Of a stretch of DNA of 64,000 bases, positions 46,601-58,479 are shown one piece after another; position 1 is the stretch's first letter, and each line of letters opens with the position of its first letter. This DNA comes from Ganoderma boninense. Taxonomy: Eukaryota; Basidiomycota; Agaricomycetes; Polyporales; Polyporaceae. The position numbers were made by a program, and so were the translations under genes. Location: NCBI GenBank assembly GCA_002900995.3, contig PJEW03000013.1:893395-957394 (forward strand), in the 5' to 3' direction. The notes beneath the pieces were generated by a model. The model did no database searches. It had not been told where the DNA came from and worked only from the letters and a program-made list of their open reading frames with translations.

Positions 46601-47249
46601 CTCTCTGTCAGTATTTGCCTCTCCGCGCCCCTCCTCAGGCTATTGCGTAGTTCAGCATGCACGGACCCAACATATACTTATCATTGTGTATATACGCCGT
46701 TGTCCCTTTGATGAAATATATTTTTATTCTCAGTCATAATTATCCTTTCCGTAGGGTTGCAGTGGGAATTTCGGGCGACGTCCATCTTTCTTGATAGGAA
46801 TCCGTAGGTCCCTACAATGCTCCAGTGGGCCAATTACAGGCCTCTACCGCCTCACACAGGATATGCTACAGAGCCTTGCAAGGCTCTACAATCTGTCGGT
46901 GGTTGAACTACAATGATCTACAGCCATTCGCGTAGTATACTACAGGTCCCTACAGAGCGCTACGACATTCTATAGGAGTCCGTGAGGTACTTACGATGCC
47001 CTACCAACATTGTAAACAATTACTAAAGCTACAGGTCCCTGCAATCCCACTGCCTAGTTTGCTGATGATGAGGCATAGTGGAACCCAAGATTGAGACGAC
47101 GATACCTGATTGGGTGAACTCCCGTCTCCGAGAACAACGCGACAAGCTTTGAACGCTCCCTAGTGCCAAAAGTTCGGCGGAGAAACGCGACCTGAGCGCT
47201 AGCCTTTTCCAAGAGGGGGAAGTATTGTAGTGACGTCATGGGCTGCGGG
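43676..47249. other. 3.6 kb without a supported gene
   Basis: A 293-codon minus frame (44460-45341) is Leu/Ser/Arg-rich without a domain and may contain fragments of a membrane protein; I do not call it. Between about 45480 and 47050 short motifs such as CTACAGGTCCCTACA and CAGGGACCTGTAAGG recur in both orientations, reminiscent of transposon subterminal repeats, but I could not fix two ends. Confidence 0.35.
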
Positions 47250-47988
47250 GTTAGTTAGGGTAGGTCGTGGAGCCAAGGGTGGGACCAATATTGGTCCTAG
47301 GCGCCCTGAGTTTGGTCCTGATTGGTGCGCGCGGCGAGGGGAGGCGCTTAATTTGGTCGACCAATCTCGCGGCACGTGAGCCCCGAGGTTCCTCGCGCGA
47401 GGGCTTGCTTCTCTATAAACCCAGCTTGTGGCCTCGCGAGTCCTTAAATTGCAGACAAAATATATGAATGAATGTTCATATACATGCCTGTACAGGACCC
47501 TAAAATTCCAGGGGGAGTCAGTGCCAGAAAGTATCTACAAGAGCAGCGCAAGAGCCAGCAAAAAAAGCCACAGTGTAACGCAGAAATCCCACTTAAACTG
47601 CTTAGAAAATGGCTTACAATACAGGCTTCATACTCCCCTTTAACGTAGGCCCGAGTACGACGTGAGCGGAACAAAATTCGCGAGGAGAACGCCATCATAA
47701 AACGTACTGAGCGCCCGTTGACATCCTTAGGGTGGTCAGATTGACAGACAAAGACGCGGCGGCGCGCGCGCCGCCGCGAAAATTTTAAAAAGTAAGATAA
47801 AATATGATCAATTTAACGCACCAGAAGTGGCTCTGAAACGAAGGAGCTCGAGGGAGGGGGAGGTGTTGGTCCCGGGCAGAAGGAGCAGCGCGCCTTCGGC
47901 GCGCGCGCACCCTGGGCAGCTTTCGGGCGCTTTTAGGCCGCTGCGCGGCCCGAGCCCACCCTTGGCATGACCAACTTGCCGTTAGTTA
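47250..47988. mobile_element. putative non-autonomous TIR element with GC palindrome
   Basis: The left end TTAGTTAGGGTAGG..GCCAAGGGTGGG (to 47283) and the complement of the right end TAACTAACGGCAAG..GCCAAGGGTGGG (47955 onward) share an exact 12-bp core and a looser outer part over about 34 bp. The interior is unusually GC-rich near 47755-47950, with no transposase. Confidence 0.45.
47755..47778. repeat. 24-bp perfect GC palindrome
   Basis: A self-complementary run of only C and G (CGCGGCGGCGCG and its mirror), followed by an A/T-rich stretch with TTTTAAAAAG. Could extrude as a cruciform. Confidence 0.85.
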
Positions 47989-49530
47989 TCAGGCGGTAAG
48001 ATGTCACATGGCAGGCTTATGTACGCTTCAAGCTTCAACTCCGATAGGCTCCGACCCGCTCGAGATCTCGCCCAAGCATCCTCCTCTTTGTCCTCTAAGT
48101 ATCTCGAACACCTCTACATGCCCACTCATTGCGAACTGAAACATCAATGAAGTTTCTGGCTCCCTCGGACCGCCTAGGGTCGTGTTGGAACCGATGGAAG
48201 CGGCTGCTTGTGCCGAGAGCGCGCGAGAGAGAATGGAAGGTCTGCGACGAGGACGACGGTGAGAAGTAAGCACTTCGTTCATCTCCGTGTTTTCCAACTC
48301 ACCATCGGCTGCTGTGTGCCACGCGGTACCCATTTTATGCATCCGCCACCTGCGTCTGTCAGTACTTACTGAGTCTTCAAGCCCTATTTTGCGGAATCCC
48401 ATTCGCTTAGGTACGATTCTGTTGGCCATAGAGCCTCAGTGTCGTCCGATTCACATCGTCTTGGTCCCCTTCAGTGACAACCGTCTCTGGCGTGTGGCTC
48501 CCCTACCACCTTGCAAGGCTTCGACTGCCTGACTCGCATGCGATCAATGCTCCTTTTGCATGCTCCTTCACTGCGTGCTACCTGTACCCTTCCACTTTGC
48601 CTCGCACCTTCCGTCCGCTCAACCTCCTCGCCCTACACATATATGTTACTCTGGAATTGTGCATGTTGATTGTGAATCACTGATCAGCACAACAAACTCC
48701 TGCTCGCAGGCGCCCTGGAAACAGATGATACCCCGAGCTTGGAACACCAATCGAAAATCTTGTGGAAATAGCCTAGCTAGGGTGGAGGGTCCTGTTCGGC
48801 CCTTGCCTGGGCGGAGAAACTCGGTTCAGGAACTCGTTGTACCGCTGACACCCCTGGACACCCTTGTCGTCTGTCATCTCCAACGGACGATCGGCATGCC
48901 CAATATCTTTTAGGCCCAATTCTATTTCCAATTTGTCTCCTTTATATGTGGACTAGTTCAGGCCGTGGCCACCCGTCGACAAAATCAGCGGCGAACCACG
49001 GAGAATGTCCCGGTAAATGGTTGTCCAGGCGTCGGGTAAGTGCTCCTCCCTGCACGGGCTCCTATATCCAGCACGCGAAGCCAGATATGTATGTTCTGGA
49101 CAAATCGTTCCACTGACACCTTCCGTTGGTGTCCTTCCATACCTGGGTCTTGCATGCCTTTCCTTCACGCATCGAAGTTCTACCCTGAGATTCGACTCCC
49201 AAATGCTCACCCAGCGCTCCGCTTTCCTTCTACTTATCCTCTCCCGGGGTCTTCCCAACCGCACCGCAGAAGTGCCCACAACGCTTTCTTGCCCAACCGA
49301 TTCCTCGACGGTCCGCATCCAGGCTGCCTTCGTGCACGCACGCACGCACGCACGCACGGCGCCAGCCCCCGCTCGCCCTATTTTCTCTGTGGTCCTCTGT
49401 GCCCCTCCCCCGCCGGTCTGCGACAGCTCCTGAGTCACCCGCGTCAATCCTTTTCTGCGTGTGGCGACGCTCCGTCCACGTCGACCAATAGTTGTCATTC
49501 CTCCATTCTCCTTCACGTGGTAGACGAATT
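47989..49530. other. no supported gene; GCAC microsatellite
   Basis: A 133-codon minus frame (48028-48429) has no domain. (GCAC)n lies at 49334-49358. The last part is probably the promoter of the dioxygenase gene. Confidence 0.4.
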
Positions 49531-51472
49531 ATGAGTCCCAAAGGTACGTCTCTCGCTTGCCGTGGAGGTTGCTGAAGGCAAGTGATTGTGCGTGAGCCCC
49601 TTGCTTCCCGTCCTTGCCTCATGCAACCTTCACTGGATTCCTGCATGGTGTTTATGTCTCACCACCCCCGCATATCACTCTCAAGGTCTTCTCGTGCCCT
49701 CCGTCCATTCCTCCATCGCCCAATATGTTTCCTGAACGTTGTGTAACATCTAATATCCCGAACATTTCTTCTTTTAATGAGACTCCTCAAAAGACTCGCA
49801 GTGGAGCTACATTTTCGCCCTGGTTGACCGACCTTGGACCACCCATTTATGCCCCTCCCGACTTCGATCTCGCCGCCCGTGTCAACGCCGCACTCGTCGA
49901 CGAGCCGGACATGCAAGAGGGCCCGGATGACGATGATGCAGCGCTGGCCTCGCAAGACATCGCAACCATGTCTACTGGGTCGTCTCGGCCTTCCCACGAT
50001 GCCGTTATTATTCCCCCCTTACCCGTATTCGAAGATCCCCCTGCCAACCAACCAACCTCCAAGCACAAGCTACATGCCAGAGAGCATTCGAGAAAACGGC
50101 GATGTGCCGCCGCGCATCAGGAACCAGCCAATGCGAAACGACAGTTGAAGGCATCCGCAACGCGGCACCGCGATTCCGCGGTTCCTCTACACTCTTCGGC
50201 CGACATGCTGGCGGCATTGGGAAGTGCTCCGGACATGGAGCACATGTTAATCATCGACGATGCCGCTGCCGCCGCTGCCGCCGCCAACGCAGCTAACGCC
50301 TCACTGATTACACCCTCGAGATGGACAAGGTAGCGGTAGCCAGCACCGCTTTCCAAGGGCGACGATACAAGCAGACGGCGGCCGATCGCGAACCCAAAAC
50401 GCTAGACGAACTCCGTGAGCAGGGAATCGAGATCGTCAAGTGGAACGGGCAGTAAGTGGCACACGTCACGGTCCGTGCGACTTCCAAATAACCGCCATTC
50501 AGCGATGCGCGCCCCATCCTGGATAGGGAGGACACCCTGTTTGCTCTATTAGGAGGGCGACCATTTGAAGCCCCCGCTGGTTCCGGTGAGGTCCCTTGGA
50601 GCGAGGTGCAGCGTAGGATGTGCCATATCTTTGAGTACTTGCGAGAAAACTTGCGCTTCAACAAGTCACAAGTCGACCATCGTCGAGGAAACTTCCCAGC
50701 AGTCGCTGTAGGAATATCCTTCGGGGGCGGGCAGCAGGTACGTTCAATCCTCATTTGCTATGTTCCACCGCATTCAACTTCTTGAAGCGAGTCGGAAATC
50801 TCGCACATACGCCGCATAACACAGCAGTCCTCGATGCTGCTCTGCAATCTACGACTATGCGTCGTGTCGCAAACTTCGCCAACAGTGAGTCTCCAGAATG
50901 CACCCTTGCTGGTTTGCACCTACAACTAACGTACAACAGCAAGCATGCAGTTGTTTGCGCCCAACCTACATAAGTTCTATAGCGAAACTCTGGACGCCCT
51001 GTGCGAGAAGGACCCTAGCCTAAAGCGCAACTTCCAGAACAACGTCTTCGCTTGCGCGACCTGCAACCTTGGGCCACAGTCCGTCGCACATGTACACACT
51101 GACCATCTTAACTTCGCGCCTGGATGGTGCGCTATTACGGCCTTCGGCGACTACGATCCCACCAAGGGTGGGCACCTCATCTTGTGGGATCTCAAGATCG
51201 CCATAGAGTTCCCGCCAGGGTCTACCATCTTTATTCCTTCCGCCATCCTCCGTCATTCCAATGTTCCTCTGGCAGGCAAGGATGAAAGTCGTTACGCCCT
51301 GATCCAGTATTCCTCTGGTGGTCTCTTTCGATGGGTGGAGTGTGGTCACCAGACGCAGAAGAGGTTCAAGGAGTCTGGAGGACAGTTCAAGCAGACAGCT
51401 CGAGAGCGTTGGGCACGAGTCGTCGGCTTGTTTAGTAAATGGTCAGATCTGTCGAAGCAGCAGGAGCAGTAA
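49531..51472 (+). CDS. TET/JBP-like 2OG-Fe(II) dioxygenase
   Basis: The core is certain from the ATG at 50321: exons 50321-50451, 50503-50737, 50788-50884 and 50940-51472 join in phase to 331 residues. Conserved blocks: DHRRGNFPAVAVGISFGGGQ (about 102-121), NFQNNVFACATCNLGPQSV (185-203), VHTDHLNFAPGWCAITAFGD (HxD iron ligands about 207-209), KGGHLILWDLKIAIEFPPGS, IFIPSAILRHSN (distal His about 260), and SRYALIQYSSGGLFRW (2-oxoglutarate-binding Arg about 272). The iron and cosubstrate residues are all present. The fungal family oxidises 5-methylcytosine, and some members act on N6-methyladenine, and it is expanded in basidiomycetes, often beside transposons. Upstream, ATG AGT CCC AAA followed by a GTACGT donor (49531) and a 200-codon frame with a basic segment and a poly-Ala run (to 50333) look like the N-terminus. 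That frame is offset by one base from 50321, so the junction is unresolved or damaged. Confidence 0.8.
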
Positions 51473-54400
51473 GAGCACAGAGTGTTCTATACCCTTTCGT
51501 ACGCAGTACAATACAAGCTGTTGACAATGTATTATCGTAGTTTACAACGGAACGGGCATGTTGGTCGCAAATCAGGCGACGGCTACATGCACGTACCCGC
51601 TCCTGCCTAATCCGGTCTGCCGTGTCCCGTCCCTCGTCCTGCGTGTATCCCCCCCTCTTGCTTGTGGCTCGAAGTTTTATCTCATGCATGCTCTCTACAG
51701 AACCGTGAGGCTTACATGAACCATCAAGCGTTGTGATCAGCCACTCCGCCAAACGACCTTTGAGGTCAGTCAAATCACAGGAATAATATATACTGCATTC
51801 TGTGGGCTCCAAACAACAACATGCAACGGTCACTGAGACCCTCTGTGTATGGTTTATCACAGACGGTTGGTCGCGCGCCATGCGCAATCGGTGCATGGCC
51901 TGTGTATATGGCTCGTAGCCAGGAGTTAAAGATGCATGTAGATTTAGCGAGAAGTACTTACATGTACTTACAGCTTAACGGCGTGCGGCTCCTCGGGGAG
52001 GAAAACGTGGACGCGCTCTCCATACTGCCGCCTGAGCCCTCGAAGAATCGTTTTGTTGCCACACCCCATGCGGTTGCCAAGTCAGATTCGAGCGGTGCGA
52101 AGCCGCCGCCGAACTGTGCGGAGACAGCGTCGAGAACACGCTTAAGGCGATCCGTGGACCTCCCCATTTTACGTGACTTCGGGATCTGGGTGGGATCGTC
52201 CAGAGCCGACTCTTCGAACCAGTGCGCTGCCCTTCTCACTGGGAGGATGCCATGATCATGACGTCGAGCTAAGCGTACAGAGGCGAACCATAGTCGTCGG
52301 TGCACTGTGGTGCGCCCCCTCTGAACAGCCCGTGGGTTCTATCTCGCACGCTCAAGAGCTCGTGCAAGCTGATCGCTCCCCGGGAGCTTCATGAGGGTCC
52401 TTACTGCTCGTCCCCATCCTCTTCAGCTGGTTTCACAGGCCCGCGGCAGTTATTCAACGCTCAGCGACCACGTATGGTGCTAAACGCCTCATGCAATGAC
52501 TTTCCTGCGGTACGGGGCCTTGTCAGCGCACGCGCGAGAAGGGGATGGCCGGCTGCTCAGGAAGCTGAATCAAGCAGTCGGTTGTCGGCTTGGACGTCTG
52601 CCTCGAATGATCGCGCCGGCACTTTCAGTTGCTCGCTCCGCTGCCAGAATGAGTCATCGGTTGCGCGGTGCAGCGCACGACTCGCCGTCGCCGTGCACAT
52701 GTGTCTACGTATGACTAAAACGCGCCGTTGTTCACTCTGGCTAGAATAACTCACGAACGCGGTGGAGTCCAGGGCACCCGGCATGTTTAAGATAGGGAAG
52801 GGCATTGTACGCCGAGGGAATGGCGCTTTTTCGCCGGTACGGCTCTTGCTCTTGCTCTCACCCCAGGCAACCGGGGAGGTGAGGAACCCTGCGACTCGTT
52901 GCTGCGCGCCATTTGCGGATCGATTGCGATGCTCGCCAGATGAGCACCACAGAAGGTATTCACATTCGGGGATGGGGCTTTACGCCGTTGGATGCGCTAT
53001 GAGTTCATAAGCGACATGCTCGGACCGATTACAGAGTTGACGCACCTGGGGACGAGTTTCATCCGAACTGGTGCCCACACGACAACACCGTTCCTCAGTC
53101 CCACTGTGGCCCGGCTCTACGTCGTGTTCACTCCTTCAGGTTGGCCGGGCCACAGTGCCAGCCGAACGCGGGGATGAGCGAAAAATGCTCGGCTGGTGCT
53201 CAGTGCGTCCACTGGGCACGATGCCACTCACTCGCGTTGCCCCAGAACATCAACTCTGGGCTGAATCGCTTGTCTCGTACCCAGACAGACTTTCTAAAAG
53301 CCGTTCGCAATGCCGTCCAAACGGAGAAGGGCAAGAGGGAGCGTTCGACGTCGCATCACAGTGGCCATATCCGCGAAAAACGCAGCAATTAAAAAGTCGC
53401 CCGGCGTCCATGTCAACGCCTCGCATACTCGTATCACACCCCCGAGCCTACAAAACCAGCAGGTGCCGCGTCCCGATGCGTCCCCGCTCCTGGAGAGGCC
53501 GGGCACTTATGGCGGGCATGAAAACAGCAATGAAAACGTCGACTTCTCGACCTCGTCCGATCGCCGTGCAGACAGTATCACACGGCGCGCGTGTGCAGGG
53601 AGGTACGACGCTCATTTGTAGGGGAAAGGGAACTCCTGTTGCTACCAGAGGTTTTCCCTCTCCGACCCGCGAAACGCCACATCGCCCGCTCGGACAGACT
53701 CGTAGTTGCGGGGGATGGCGAGTTTGGAGCTCGGCATGACAGGCCTCTGTAGCAGCGAGCCATACAGAGATTTCATGGGGCGACTCGCAGGAAGTCGAGA
53801 GAGGGTCCTCGGCGGCCGTACCACATTCGAGGATTGGAGGGAACTTCAGAACCTGCTTCGGACGGCCGAGTGCATGAACGAAGGTAGATGTCATGTATAC
53901 TAGCTTGATTTCGGGCCGATTGAAGCTGTTAAGGACGGGCGGGAGCAAATAGTGGATATGGGTTGAGAGGCGGCCAGCAGGCGGTGCCGATTTTCGCCCC
54001 CCCGTCAAGATGCAATATGGGCTTGGAGGGCTCTGAGAACAAGCTAGAATGAACGTCAAAACGCACATGACACGCGATATGAGGAATACCACATACCTGC
54101 AGGTCGCGAGGTCGACACAGGGGCGTCCGACCAGCGTACGGCATTCTCCCAATGTCCGAAATAAACTCGTTTCGCCGGACAACCTCGTTCGGATTGCCCT
54201 GTAGATATGATGTTTGATGGGGGAGCGCCTTCCCGTGCCGACCAACAGGCGAGACCTCTGGGGGTTGGTCAAGTGCGCTGATGCGGACCGATACAGATCG
54301 GGACAGCGACCTCTATACTCAGCGCGAGTGAGCTCGCTTGCGTAGAACGCTCGGGCTTCAGTGGAAAGGGGCTGGACTAGCTCCCTACCCGATAGCGAGG

Positions 54401-55661
54401 ATAAAGGTGGACGAAAAAGCAGCACTCACATAGCTTCTGCCATCGTTGATCCACCCGCATCGTCTGATGCCACTGTATGGCTTGAAGTAAGCATGTTCGG
54501 TGGCCTGCACGCTTGCGTAGGAGTATTGATCAGTGTTCAGGTGGTGGCGGCATCAGGGTGAGAGGCGACGTATTATGCGAGGCCGCTCTAGTATGAGGAG
54601 AGGGGCTGATTCGTTCCGTATTATTAGTTGAAGCGAGATGTAGAACGAAAAAAGTGCCTTCAGAACGTTCACGGGTGAGGACGCAGGAGAGGGCTCGCGA
54701 GAAGACTCCAGCGCCTTCACGGAACGAGGCCGTTGCCCCAGTTTGGGGCAACATAGTGTCCAAAGAATGTTGAGGCCACCGGTCACGATCGAGGGCACGA
54801 ATGCTTGTGTCCTCGTCGTCAATTCACGCAGATGTAGGACCAGCACAACCTGCGCTCACCGATATTCGTCCGGGAGATACCACTCGGTGGGAGCTGAGAA
54901 TACAATGTTTGTGAGGGGAGTGTTCCCATGGCTTGAGGCCTTGGGGGCCCGACAAAATCAGCCCCGTGCAGCTGAGCCTATACACACACGACGCTAAGTA
55001 TCTCACCTAGGACTTGGTAGATAGTCAACGACGAGGAGAGACCGCGGAAGGGAAGGGGCGCCAAATGGGCATCGAATGGTGAAGGGAGCGAGGTTCCAGA
55101 CAGAAACACGAGGGGCGAAATGAGCTCTAATGCGCTCAACAAGTTGGACAGGGACAGGCCATTGACGAACTGCGTGTTCGACTGCGAATGAAACTGAGAG
55201 GGCCGCTGTGGCGCCTATGGACCCCAATCTGCGAACTCCCACGACTCCGGTAGCTCGAAACACTAGTACTGCCGGCCTCTGCCGCTCCTTGCTTATACAC
55301 CTCACCACTTAATCTAGTCAGTTAAACCACCTGTGCCGGCACCTAGTCACGTCGATACTCCTAACTCGTCCTATTTGCGACGCCGTCCCCGTGCGTGCTC
55401 GACGCGAGCCGCTGGGTCCATTCTCAGGACCATTCGCTGGTTAGGCCGGGCTTCAACGTTCAAGGGCTCAGGGAAAGCCAACACTGAGGCCTGAGGTGCG
55501 CACGGGTATGTTGCATTGCACCTTGTCAAACCTTGGTATGGAATTGACTGAGACAATCCAAGAGTTCGCAAGATCGGCGCGGTCATCGAACCCCGTGGCA
55601 ACTGCTCTCCTCTCCTCTCCTGCCAGTGAGTCACCCACGTCTCGACGACCACTTCAAGTCT
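51473..55661. other. 4.2 kb without a supported gene
   Basis: A 325-codon minus frame (53448-54425) contains one hydrophobic stretch (YVVFLISRVMCVLTFILA) and may be a decayed membrane-protein gene, together with smaller minus frames at 54553-54846 and 55003-55308. No family recognised, so not called. Confidence 0.35.
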
Positions 55662-56211
55662 ATGGATATGAGCCAGTTCAGTAAGATCGCAAACGCTTCC
55701 TGTTCGACCCTCAAGAAACTTCGAGGAAAGCTAAGCAGGGAGTTGGGTTCCGCATTGTGGGTACGCTACTAGACTCTCTCTGCTTCTCCTTCACGCTCGC
55801 CTGAGACATTTCCTCCGGCAAGGGTAGTCTCTGGTGACAACGATGGTTCATTCAATTGCGCTATCGCTCATGTGGATGGGGACCTGGTCACTCCCTTGAC
55901 TGTCCTTGTGTCTGGTATGTTGCACGAACTCGGATGCCGCTCAAGTTGTTTCTCTCCCTCACGCCCTTTTTACGTGTTCTTTGCACCATTCGTTCTTCTA
56001 TTCTTCGCACCATGAATGTCCAGCTCACGCGCCACTGAGTGAAATCACGAAGATCGCTGTCTCATCATCCAAGAGCTGTTGGCTACAAGGACCGCCGCTT
56101 CACATCGTTCAGGGAACGATCAATTGGAAAAGGAAGGCAAAGAGGAGGTGGCGGCGGCGGCGGCGGCGGAGGAGGAGGAGGAGGAACTTGAAGACAAAGA
56201 TGAAGCGGTAG
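55662..56211 (+). CDS. possible three-exon gene, unknown, with Arg- or Glu-rich tail
   Basis: Exons 55662-55760 (MDMSQFSKIANASCSTLKKL), 55806-55914 (VVSGDNDGSFNCAIAHVDGD) and 56024-56211 (HAPLSEITKIAVSSSKSCWL) join in phase through GT-AG introns, giving 131 residues. The tail lies on a GGC/GGA repeat (about 56147-56190). In the spliced frame it reads as poly-Arg; one frame over it reads poly-Ala then poly-Glu and ends acidic (LEDKDEAVDYELDDV, stop 56234), the more usual kind of nuclear-protein tail. A frameshift just before the repeat is therefore likely. No domain recognised. Confidence 0.4.
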
Positions 56212-56234
56212 ATTACGAGTTGGACGACGTGTAG

Positions 56235-56707
56235 GCAAATTTGGAGCACAGGCCTGTAGGAGTAGGGCTTGGTCAGGCTCTCCTGAAGCGGTGCGTTCGG
56301 CTTTTCACGTTTTGTCTGCGAAGTGTAGTGACCACCTTTTCACAGAGTTTAACGAGGTAGTTGCGTATATTTTTATCCTGCACTCATCTCCTTCGGTATT
56401 GATGACTTCGCGTTGTCCGTTTCTATACATGCCAAGGTTTTCCGGCGAGCACCGTATCGCCTCGCGCTATCATGGCGTGGGATAAAAAGCTGCTTTGCGT
56501 CCTTACCACATCACTCTCCTGAATCCCGGTTCATGGGGCGTGTACCCCGCCGTCCAGTCAGTCGCAATGCACACGCATTCTGCATATTTCTATGACTCTA
56601 CGCCACAGTTTCGTGTGGGATCAACGCTCGAACAGAAGCCGACCACGAACTCAACAATTGAGACGATCCGCAGATATGGCTGGGAAGATCGTGCTGGGTG
56701 TCGACGA
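56235..56707. other. intergenic, nothing recognised
   Basis: Short frames only, between an unknown gene and the end of the ISWI piece on the other strand. Confidence 0.4.
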
Positions 56708-57790
56708 CTATGACGCCTCCGCCTCGTCCTCTTCCTTGACCTGCTCGATGCCACGGTTCTGCACCACACGTCCAGTCAGCACTGCCCCTGAGAGATACCC
56801 ACGAACCACGATCTAACCGCACCTTGCCCTTCGCCCCCTTCGTCTTCGCCTGCTCCGCCTGCTCCCCCTCCGACTCCATCTGGATCATGCCCAGCAGCGC
56901 GTTGCACCTCTGCTGGAGCTCCTGCGGGCTGCGGCTCCTGAAGAACCAGTCGAACATGAACACAGGCAACGTTGCGATGTCTTTCTTGATACGCTCGTAC
57001 ACGTCCCCGGCGTGCATCCCGTAGTGGTTCAGCCGGCAGAGCAAGTACCGGTCCTGTTCCTCCGAATACATGTCGCCCTTCGTAGTGGAGTAGTTGAGCT
57101 CGAGCTCATGCATCGGGTACTTCACCGACGCGATCTTCTTCGATAGCAACGCCTCCAGGTTGGATCTCCTGCTCCGCTCCGCCTCGCCCTCTTCGATACG
57201 CAGCTTGACGCGTGGGTACTCGGACAACTCTTTCCACCTCTTCTTGAACACGGGAAAATACTCCGCGACGTCGTCTGCGGTCTTGTCCTGGATCTCGGAG
57301 GCTAGCAACTCGTAGTCGTCCGTCCTGCGAACAATGTCAGTGTCTCATGTTCAGTGGCCAGCGATGAAATACCCACCAGCCATGCGTCTCAGGCGCACGC
57401 ACGAACTGCTGGAAGTCTCGCCAGCTCCAGAACTCGAAACCCTGGGCGGTAAGCTCCTCCTTTTCTCGCAACTGCTCCTCGGTAAGTGGTTCAACTGGAC
57501 CTTAACGTGAACAGGCCTCGTCAGCCTTATCTAACATGCGTAAAGAGCGGTGCACGCACTATCATCGATGAACTCCTGCGCCGCATTCCGTTCCTCCTCG
57601 AGCTTGTCGGCGATATCTTTCTCGGACGACGGGTCCCGCACGACCTCGGGGATGTCGATTATGTGCTTGTGCGCCGCCATCTCCTGCTCCGGGAGCTTCA
57701 CAAGTCTCGGCGGAAAGAACTGGAAGCCCTGCATCTGGCACCGCTTCTGCGCGCGCGGGATGTTGGGGCAAAACACCGAGCTGGGACAAG
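56708..57790 (-). pseudogene. C-terminal fragment of ISWI chromatin remodeller (HAND-SANT-SLIDE)
   Basis: Minus strand. HAND part NIPRAQKRCQMQGFQFFPP and LEEERNAAQEFID, an intron, then EPLTEEQLREKEELTAQGFE with SWRDFQQFVRAPETHGW (SANT), an intron, then DDYELLASEIQDKTADDVAE, YFPVFKKRWKELSEYPRVKL and SKKIASVKYPMHELELNY, and RLNHYGMHAGDVYERIKKDI with FDWFFRSRSPQELQQRCNAL (SLIDE). A last small exon gives NRGIEQVKEEDEAEAS and a stop at 56708. Introns are retained with good phases, so this arose by DNA duplication and not as a retrocopy. The ATPase motor (about 700 residues) is absent: similarity stops near 57765-57790, about 110 bp from the next gene. The intact protein slides nucleosomes; this part binds linker DNA and nucleosomes. 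Without motor and start it is a pseudogene or, if transcribed, a possible competitor. Confidence 0.85.
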
Positions 57791-57898
57791 CCAAACAGAA
57801 CCAAACGCCGAACTTGGTTAAGTATCTGACGGGCGAACGACCACCCCTCACCCCGACCACCACCACAGCATCTCCACCAAGTCGCACCCAGGCCGACT

Positions 57899-58479
57899 AT
57901 GCAGCATAGCACCGCCGTAAGCACGCTCATTTTTTCCCTGACAGCAACAAGCTAACCTACCATCAGCACAACCTGATCCTAGGGGAGCTCGATTCCCCAA
58001 CCGATGTCATACTCCGCATCCGCGACATCCATATGCCCCGCATCATCTCCGGCGAGAAAAACTATGAGTGCCGGGACTACATCCTGGGCAAGGAAGTCCA
58101 GAGAATCTGGCTGTACGTCGACGAAGACAGGACGATCCAGTAAGTCATCTATACTTCAACCCCCCCAACCGTGCTCACGAAACACAGGTACGTCCTGACC
58201 ATAGGTGACGTCCGAGTCCCTGGAGAGGCCAGCGATCCGAACGGGATCGGAAACGACTTCTCGGACCGCGGACTCAGAAAATCACGCTTCAGATACCCGA
58301 TCAAGACCGTCCACAAACTCCCCGTCGCCCTTGGCATCGCCGAGCTCCTGAACAATTTCGGCGTCGACCTAGTCACCAAAGGCAAACAGTACGCCAAACG
58401 GGCTCTCGTGGATAGGTACCCCATTGAGACCATCCAGCGTATCGTCCCCGAGGAGAACAAAGCCATGGAACCTCAATAG
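57899..58479 (+). CDS. small ASCH/PUA-like domain protein, intact
   Basis: ATG at 57899; exons 57899-57916, 57967-58139 and 58188-58479 join in phase to 160 residues ending MEPQ. Features: VILRIRDIHMPRIISGEKNY, then EVQRIWLYVDEDRT, then YVLTIGDVRVPGEASDPNGI and GNDFSDRGLRKSRFRYPI. The pattern (short strand with R.., a GEKNYE-R turn, V-RIW-Y strand, then I-x-R-PG..GIGN..F) matches the ASCH/PUA-like fold of small fungal proteins thought to bind RNA or modified bases. Homologues usually read KNHEFRKY where this one has KNYECRDY. It starts about 110 bp from the ISWI breakpoint on the other strand, so its promoter lies in sequence of the rearranged junction. Exon 1 is only 18 nt. Function inferred from the fold only. 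Confidence 0.6.

Noticed and set aside
45480..47050. Recurring CTACAGGTCCCTACA-like motifs in both orientations
   Set aside because: Suggests transposon ends, but I could not define inverted termini or a duplication, so no element is called.
53448..54425. 325-codon minus frame with one hydrophobic stretch
   Set aside because: A single possible membrane segment is not enough; introns could not be placed and no family fits.
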